In this document: positions 58,503-64,000 of the stretch, one piece after another
How the letters are laid out: the number at the start of each line of letters is the position of its first letter
How positions within the stretch are numbered: the first letter of the stretch is position 1
Assembly (NCBI GenBank): GCA_963644945.1
Contig: CAVIQK010000004.1
Location: 53,201 to 117,200, forward strand
Source of the DNA: CAVIQK01 sp963644945
GTDB lineage: Bacteria; Bacillota; Clostridia; Christensenellales; DTU072
Length of the DNA stretch: 64,000 nucleotides
Direction of reading: 5' to 3'
Notes under the pieces: model-generated
Databases searched by the model: none
What the model saw: the letters and a program-made list of their open reading frames with translations, nothing else
Told to the model about the DNA's origin: nothing
Made by a program: the position numbers and the translations under genes

Positions 58503-61500
58503 ATGAATAAAAAATTATTAGTAATATGCTTGGTAATTTTACTTTTGGTTGCTTTGGTCGCTTGCGACGAAGACCAAACCCCAAGCGGAACAAGCGGATC
58601 GTCGGGGAGCCAAAACATTGTTGTCAATGCTCTCGAATCTGCTATTTCAATCCATAAAGACGAACTTAATGCGTACAATTTTTGTACACTTTTTTATATT
58701 ATAGAAGACGGCAAGAGCGTAACAGTCACCACCGACTATATCGACAAATCGGGAGTGCCTACCGATTACGGCACCGGCGACGTAGTATGCACGTATAAAG
58801 GTATCTCCGCCAAAGTCTCGGTCAATGTCTATAAGACCGTATATGAACTGATTCTTTCTAAAAAGGGTATTGACCTTGTAGAAAAAGAAGTAGCGACCTA
58901 CGATTTCAAATCGCTGTTTTCTGCCTATATAGACGGCAAAAGACAAGAAATAACCGACGATATGGTATCGACCGACGTCGAAGCCAAAATCGGCACTTAT
59001 ACCTATTCTGTCACCTTCCATGGCATAACCAAAACACTTACGGTGGCGGTTTCTAGCGACGTAGAAGTTCGAGCCTATGCCGAAACCAAGACGATAGACG
59101 ACAGAGATATTTTGACCTACGACTACAAAAAGTTGTTCGGCATCTCCAAAAGTGGCAAATATGTTTCCGTCCTCGACTCATATATCGATCGCTCCGATCT
59201 TACCATTGACGGCGGTACGGTCACCCTTACCTACGAAGGCAAGTCCGCATCCGTTCGCATCATCGCAAATGTCCTAAAATACAATATAGTCAAAGTCAAA
59301 GACACTTTTACCGTATATAAAGGTATTGCCAAAGATTATGACTACAAAGGACTTTTTATAGCCTATGTCAACGGCACTCACGAAAGCCTTAAAGATTCCG
59401 ACATAACATCCACCGTTCAAGACGAAGCCGGCACTTATACGGTTACAGCCAAATTCGTAAGAGCCACCGCCACAATAAACGTAGTTGTCACCGACAATCA
59501 CGTAATCGAAGTTTTCCCCGCAACAGGAAACTTTGTTTTGACAACCGACGAAATATCTACCCACGATTTCAGCAAAGATTTTTGGCTCTATGTCGATGAA
59601 AAAGACGTTGACTCCAAAAATCTCACAATAGACACATCAAGTCTTTTGTCGGCAGTAGAGGGCGACACCAAAACCATCACCGTATCTTACACCCAAGATA
59701 CCACCAATTTCAACAAGAATTTTGACGTAAAAATCGTAGCCCCGACCACCCCCGTTGTCAAAACCAAAAATATCACGACTTACCCCAACAGCACCCCTAT
59801 AGACCTTACGACCTTATTTGAAATCGAAAAGGACGGCACCGCCGTTGCCGTAACGAGCGATATGATTACAGGTTCCGTAGATTATACGGTAGTAGGCGAC
59901 AACGAAATAACTCTTACGTATGAAGGCAACACTTATGTAGCCACCGTCACCCTAAAAAGAGGCGTATCAATCACCCCCGTAAAAGATGAAATAGAAGTCG
60001 TCAAAGGCACCGACCAATCGATTTACCCCTTCGCCGACGACGTCGTAGTCCTTGTCAACGGCATAAGATATAGAGATCTCGAAAGATATATAGACTACAA
60101 ATCGGTTGACTTTTCCAAGGCAGGCACCTACCAAATGACGGTTTCTGTCCCCTACGGCAATGCAGGGACGATAGAAAGCGCAGTCGTCAACTACAAAGTT
60201 GTCAACAATGTTTATAGCGTCAACCTAAAATCACAATCGATTGTCGTCAAAAAAGGCACAACCTACGACTTTACCGACAACATTGACCTAAATGTCAACG
60301 GTTACAAACAATCGTTTGTCAAAGTCAAAGCCTATGCCGACGATCCTCTTTCGACATACTACGAGTTATCCGGCACCCCGTCCTCTTTTGAAGATATCGG
60401 CATTTACGACGTGACCGTTTCTCTTTACATTGACGGACTGACGGCAACCCCCGTCAACCTAACTTACCGATTCACAATTGTTGACGACGTCACCGTTACC
60501 CCCATAGACCAAGCAATCTTTACCGGCACGACGTTAAACCCCAAAGATATGTTCACGATCGTTGACAACGGACTTGTCGTCTATCCCGATTTTAGCATGA
60601 TAGAAGGCAAAGTTGACGTCCACACCCCGGGCATCTATACCGTCACGATTTCTTACAAAAATATCACAAAATCGGCAAAAATCACCATAATAGACAAAAA
60701 TATCTTAGGCACATACAAAACCCTTCTCACGACCTTATCAAGAGAAGCGGAAGTTGATGACGAAGGCTACACCACCATCGAACAAGTATCGTCAAGAGCC
60801 ATCGGAGATCTAGTCATCAAATCAGAAAAAGATATCATTCTCGACGGCACCAAAGCAGAAATATTAGGAGCCAAAGACCAAAGCACGATATATCTAAAAC
60901 TCGGTTCGAATGAATATACTTTATACTATTTTGACGGCATAGTCGTTCTTGATCCCGACAATTCCCTAAAACTCCAATTTTACGACGGAAGACGTCCTAT
61001 GGTATATTTCAACCAAAACATGTGGACAATCACCGAAAAACTCACCGTCAACAAGGGTAACAGTTATGTTTTGCAAGAAACATACACGAGATATTCGATA
61101 GACACTTTCCATATCCAATCGGTACAAGACAATACGACCAAGTGGTATGCTCTAAGAACTCAACTTGTAGAAAAAACCAGTGCCGACACCATATATTCGG
61201 TCACATGGGGCGAATGCACCTATTCCGACGGTTTCGATCCCAAAACCACCAAGAGAGCCACCCTCACGTTTGACGGCTATTCATACACGTTTGACATGTC
61301 CTCATCGTCAACAATGGTAGCGAAAGTAGATACCACTGCGGAAACCACCCAAAAATATGCCGGATCGGTATTTACTTACAAAGCATCCGGTACCGAAAAA
61401 TGGACACTTTCGTTTAGCAATACCGAAGCGATTACACTCAAAATCGCCACCGAAGAAGTCCTCAAAGAAAAATCGTTGTCTAGCATGAAGTCCAATGCCT

Positions 61501-63206
61501 ATTTCGATTATAATCAAGACATCGTGTTCATATACGACTATGACGAAAAGACCTCGACATATTATTCCTACAAGTTCATTCTCGATTTTGACGCACGTAC
61601 ATTTACGCTAGAAACCAAAGACGTTCTTTTCGGCTACTACAAATACGGCGACAAATACATATTCCTAGACGGTTACGGAAAAGGACACATTTCTTACGAT
61701 TCCTCGACCACAGCAAGCATTGATTACGAAAGAGTAGGCGACGAAGTAGTCCTTACGGAAAACGGCAGACAAAGCACCCTCTACATAAGCCCTCTTCTCA
61801 ATGTTCTTACAGGCAAGACCTTCGAAGACGAAGCCCTTATCGGAGCCCAATTTGTCAACACGTTCGTCATCGACGGAGCCGTTGTCACAATGGACAGTTA
61901 TTCGGTTAGCGTAGGCACGACCAAAGAGCAATTAAGGAGCCATATCACCGTCAAAACCAAAGACGGCGAACTCAATGCCACAGAAAAGAAAAATGCGATG
62001 AACGTAAAAGACATCAACATAAACCAAAGCGGATTCTATTTCTATACGGTCAAAGCCACCGTCGAAGGCAAAACGGTAGAAGCCTACTATGCAGTGGAAT
62101 ATAAATCAAAACTCTATTCCTCTAATCCTCTCGTGTCCGACTGGGGACAAGGCATCACCGATTCGGCGACCACTCTCAAAATAGACGAATACGGCTTATG
62201 CACCCTTATCTACAACGGCACGACATACACCGGCGACATCATCATCGACACCACGACCAACACGAGTTTTGTCGCAAAACTCCACTCCCCCGCAGAACAT
62301 TACTTGTCCCTAAAAGGTACGGTAATATCCGACGGCATCTTGTCGATTTCAGGAAAAGGCGCAGCAACATTCAATGAAGTGTTCACACTCGGCACAGTTG
62401 AAAGCATCGGCGTTCCTGCCACCGTAATTCGCAAAATAACGGTAGGCGGAGTATCTACTTACTATCTGTCATCCACGACCGCAGCCCTTGGCGAAAACGG
62501 CACGATCACTTGTATAGTAGGCACCGACATCACCGCAAAAGACACGATTTGCCAAATGACCACCGCCTCAAAAACCATAGTGTTCAAAGTTGTCGCATGG
62601 GGCGATCTCGGTAGCGGAATAATACTTGCCGACAAAAACATCGGCACCTATACCTCTCCTGACGGCAAAACCTTGATCCTAGACGGTTTCGGTGGCGGCA
62701 CTATAGACGGCACCGTCGGCACCTATATACTTGACAGAGGCGACTTCATCACCTTCTACACCGACACCACGACCACCGTTTACGAACTCGACAGAAAGAA
62801 CAACACCTACAAAGTGAAAAACATTGCCCTAGACGAAACACTGGTAGAAAATACGACCTACACCGCCACCTACACATTTGTTTGTGGCGAAGCATCTTAT
62901 TCCGCCACTACCGCCTTCAAGTTCGGCAAAAACAAAAAGGTTACCGTCACGTCCTTATCGACCTCTCACGACTCCGAAAGTGACGGTTGCGAAACCGACA
63001 AATATTCCCCATTGTTTGCCTCTCTACAAGGAGTCATAGGCACCTACACAGTGTCGGGCGACGTCCTAACCGTCATTGTCAATTCGATCACCTTCACCTT
63101 CCGCATACAAGACGTAACATATCCTGCCCAAATAATATCGACCTCATCGACACTTGACTCGTTATCCCACGGATATTTCTCTAAAAACACTCTTTTTACA
63201 GCCTAA
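58503..63206 (+). CDS. Giant lipoprotein with about nine tandem Ig-like repeats
   Basis: A 1567-residue lipoprotein. The ATG at 58503 is chosen because GGGGG lies 4 nt upstream and the signal peptide MNKKLLVICLVILLLVALVAC starts there. Residues about 35-740 hold about nine repeats of 75-90 residues sharing DYKxLFxxxxNGK near the start and GTYTVTVxYxG near the end, each probably a beta-sandwich. Residues 740-1567 are beta-rich with repeating strand pairs (for example TIDGTVGTYILDRGDFITFY) and no recognised catalytic motif. Last gene before the terminator at 63228. Role inferred: surface stalk or ligand binding. Confidence 0.75.
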   Translation: MNKKLLVICLVILLLVALVACDEDQTPSGTSGSSGSQNIVVNALESAISIHKDELNAYNFCTLFYIIEDGKSVTVTTDYIDKSGVPTDYGTGDVVCTYKGISAKVSVNVYKTVYELILSKKGIDLVEKEVATYDFKSLFSAYIDGKRQEITDDMVSTDVEAKIGTYTYSVTFHGITKTLTVAVSSDVEVRAYAETKTIDDRDILTYDYKKLFGISKSGKYVSVLDSYIDRSDLTIDGGTVTLTYEGKSASVRIIANVLKYNIVKVKDTFTVYKGIAKDYDYKGLFIAYVNGTHESLKDSDITSTVQDEAGTYTVTAKFVRATATINVVVTDNHVIEVFPATGNFVLTTDEISTHDFSKDFWLYVDEKDVDSKNLTIDTSSLLSAVEGDTKTITVSYTQDTTNFNKNFDVKIVAPTTPVVKTKNITTYPNSTPIDLTTLFEIEKDGTAVAVTSDMITGSVDYTVVGDNEITLTYEGNTYVATVTLKRGVSITPVKDEIEVVKGTDQSIYPFADDVVVLVNGIRYRDLERYIDYKSVDFSKAGTYQMTVSVPYGNAGTIESAVVNYKVVNNVYSVNLKSQSIVVKKGTTYDFTDNIDLNVNGYKQSFVKVKAYADDPLSTYYELSGTPSSFEDIGIYDVTVSLYIDGLTATPVNLTYRFTIVDDVTVTPIDQAIFTGTTLNPKDMFTIVDNGLVVYPDFSMIEGKVDVHTPGIYTVTISYKNITKSAKITIIDKNILGTYKTLLTTLSREAEVDDEGYTTIEQVSSRAIGDLVIKSEKDIILDGTKAEILGAKDQSTIYLKLGSNEYTLYYFDGIVVLDPDNSLKLQFYDGRRPMVYFNQNMWTITEKLTVNKGNSYVLQETYTRYSIDTFHIQSVQDNTTKWYALRTQLVEKTSADTIYSVTWGECTYSDGFDPKTTKRATLTFDGYSYTFDMSSSSTMVAKVDTTAETTQKYAGSVFTYKASGTEKWTLSFSNTEAITLKIATEEVLKEKSLSSMKSNAYFDYNQDIVFIYDYDEKTSTYYSYKFILDFDARTFTLETKDVLFGYYKYGDKYIFLDGYGKGHISYDSSTTASIDYERVGDEVVLTENGRQSTLYISPLLNVLTGKTFEDEALIGAQFVNTFVIDGAVVTMDSYSVSVGTTKEQLRSHITVKTKDGELNATEKKNAMNVKDININQSGFYFYTVKATVEGKTVEAYYAVEYKSKLYSSNPLVSDWGQGITDSATTLKIDEYGLCTLIYNGTTYTGDIIIDTTTNTSFVAKLHSPAEHYLSLKGTVISDGILSISGKGAATFNEVFTLGTVESIGVPATVIRKITVGGVSTYYLSSTTAALGENGTITCIVGTDITAKDTICQMTTASKTIVFKVVAWGDLGSGIILADKNIGTYTSPDGKTLILDGFGGGTIDGTVGTYILDRGDFITFYTDTTTTVYELDRKNNTYKVKNIALDETLVENTTYTATYTFVCGEASYSATTAFKFGKNKKVTVTSLSTSHDSESDGCETDKYSPLFASLQGVIGTYTVSGDVLTVIVNSITFTFRIQDVTYPAQIISTSSTLDSLSHGYFSKNTLFTA

Positions 63207-63388
63207 AAAAGATAAAAAAAAGTAAAAAAGCATTGTGGCTATCAAAATTAGTTGCAATGCTTCTTTTTTTTGCATAACATTGTATATTGTATTGGTATAA
63301 GTATAAGGGGTTATTGGTTTTTTATTTATTCTTTATATCTTTATATTGGTACATCTCAACAAGCAATTTTAATTAAGGAGATAGACCT
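63207..63388. other. Intergenic region closing the long operon
   Basis: 182 nt. It contains the terminator at 63228-63271 and a possible weak promoter for the next gene (TTGTAT 63280-63285, TATAAG 63302-63307, 16-nt spacer). No gene. Confidence 0.5.
63228..63271 (+). terminator. Terminator of the peptide-uptake/lipoprotein operon
   Basis: AAGCATTG (63228-63235) and CAATGCTT (63255-63262) form an 8-bp stem with a 19-nt loop, followed by CTTTTTTTT. Confidence 0.7.
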
Positions 63389-64000
63389 ATGAAACAACAC
63401 GCTAAATTACTATTAGTAATAGCCATCGTGTTCGTGTTCGCAATGTGTTTTGTCGCATGTGACTCATTAGAAGCCTCCATGCTCGATTTAGGCACATTAT
63501 ACCTAGAAGACGGCCTCCCCGGAAGTGCATCCTTCACCACAGACGGAACATTATCAGGGACGGAAGTTTCAGGCACGTTCGCATGGACCGAAGGTCAAAC
63601 CGTAGAAGAAGGAGAAAAGGAATATTCTTACACCTTCACTTCGACTGACGGCAAAGAAATTACCGGCACAGTAAAACTTACTTTCCACAAAGCCACTGCT
63701 GTCCAAGTTTCCACCCTTCCCCAAAAGACGACCTATACAGAAGGCGACACATTTGATGCGACAGGCATGGTAGTCACCGTCAAATACGACAACGGCGACG
63801 AGATCACAAGGACAGTGACCAACTACACCTATGCCCCTACAGGAGAATTGACCTCTGACGACACAACCGTCACCGTCACCTATTCGGGACTAGTTGACAC
63901 TTTCCAAATCACTGTCAACAAAGCCGAAACCCCTGTCACACCTCACACCCACACCTACAATTTCAAAGAATGGAAAAACGGCACCAAACCTACAACCGAA
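63389..64000 (+). CDS. Ig-like surface lipoprotein, N-terminal part (3' cut by window edge)
   Basis: 204 residues are visible to the window edge without a stop. AAGGAG (63375-63380) precedes the ATG at 63389. The signal peptide MKQHAKLLLVIAIVFVFAMC ends in lipobox CFVAC. Residues about 30-105 are a beta-rich domain; residues about 107-180 match the Big_3 type (STLPQKTTYTEGDTFDATGM then TVTYSGLVDTFQITV), which is common in surface proteins of Clostridia. A His/Thr-rich linker follows. Independent of the previous operon by position of the terminator. Confidence 0.8.
   Translation, partial: MKQHAKLLLVIAIVFVFAMCFVACDSLEASMLDLGTLYLEDGLPGSASFTTDGTLSGTEVSGTFAWTEGQTVEEGEKEYSYTFTSTDGKEITGTVKLTFHKATAVQVSTLPQKTTYTEGDTFDATGMVVTVKYDNGDEITRTVTNYTYAPTGELTSDDTTVTVTYSGLVDTFQITVNKAETPVTPHTHTYNFKEWKNGTKPTTE

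Overview
The window is a chromosomal segment of a low-to-moderate GC, Gram-positive, anaerobic, probably gut-dwelling Clostridia-type bacterium. Evidence: consensus sigma-A promoters (TTGACA-N17-TATAAT type), strong GGAGG ribosome sites, a C-terminal SpoVG fragment, the rpmE / DUF1385-prmC / prfA cluster typical of Clostridia, a (Re)-citrate-synthase-like enzyme, an NAD-linked multisubunit [FeFe]-hydrogenase, L-fucose isomerase, and many lipoproteins. No outer-membrane genes, no insertion sequence, no prophage and no CRISPR array were seen. An assignment below class level is not supportable from the sequence alone.

Layout. 1-12.7 kb is housekeeping: spoVG end, a zinc-less MDR oxidoreductase with a probably leaderless mRNA, rpmE, a DUF1385-PrmC fusion followed by prfA (the methyltransferase and its substrate), Re-citrate synthase, a P-loop protein, thrC, trpS, a DUF5685 / degenerate J-protein / membrane protein trio, a NYN-OST-HTH RNA-binding nuclease and ung. 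12.7-19 kb: a DUF1292 protein with a Cys/His tail, then a nadE-led operon encoding NuoE-like, histidine-kinase-type ATPase, a ferredoxin-fold subunit without cysteines, NuoF-like and HydA subunits. 19-26.8 kb: a lipoprotein, an EF-G-like GTPase with an altered G4 motif, rpsT, tRNA-Pro(GGG) followed by about 170 nt of consecutive hairpins, a three-gene membrane/alpha-CTD-WG-repeat operon and a GDPD phosphodiesterase. 26.8-34.8 kb: pyrophosphatase, Ldh2-type dehydrogenase, ComEC core, a convergent amino-acid ABC transporter whose binding protein looks circularly permuted and whose ATPase carries a >100-residue insert, and fucI.

35.1-63.3 kb looks like one very long plus-strand unit for peptide foraging: a lipoprotein, OppA-like binding lipoprotein, OppB, OppC, OppD, OppF, a small membrane protein, a 2557-residue cell-envelope subtilase with PA, Ig-like and BspA-type leucine-rich repeats, then a membrane protein and three very large Ig-like lipoproteins, closed by a hairpin-T-run terminator at 63.2 kb. 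The inferred job is to cleave surface or host proteins at the cell envelope, capture the peptides and import them. Both Opp permeases and the binding protein carry extra extracytoplasmic segments. The last 0.6 kb starts another Ig-like lipoprotein that runs off the window.

All domain calls come from reading motifs by eye; no database search was run.
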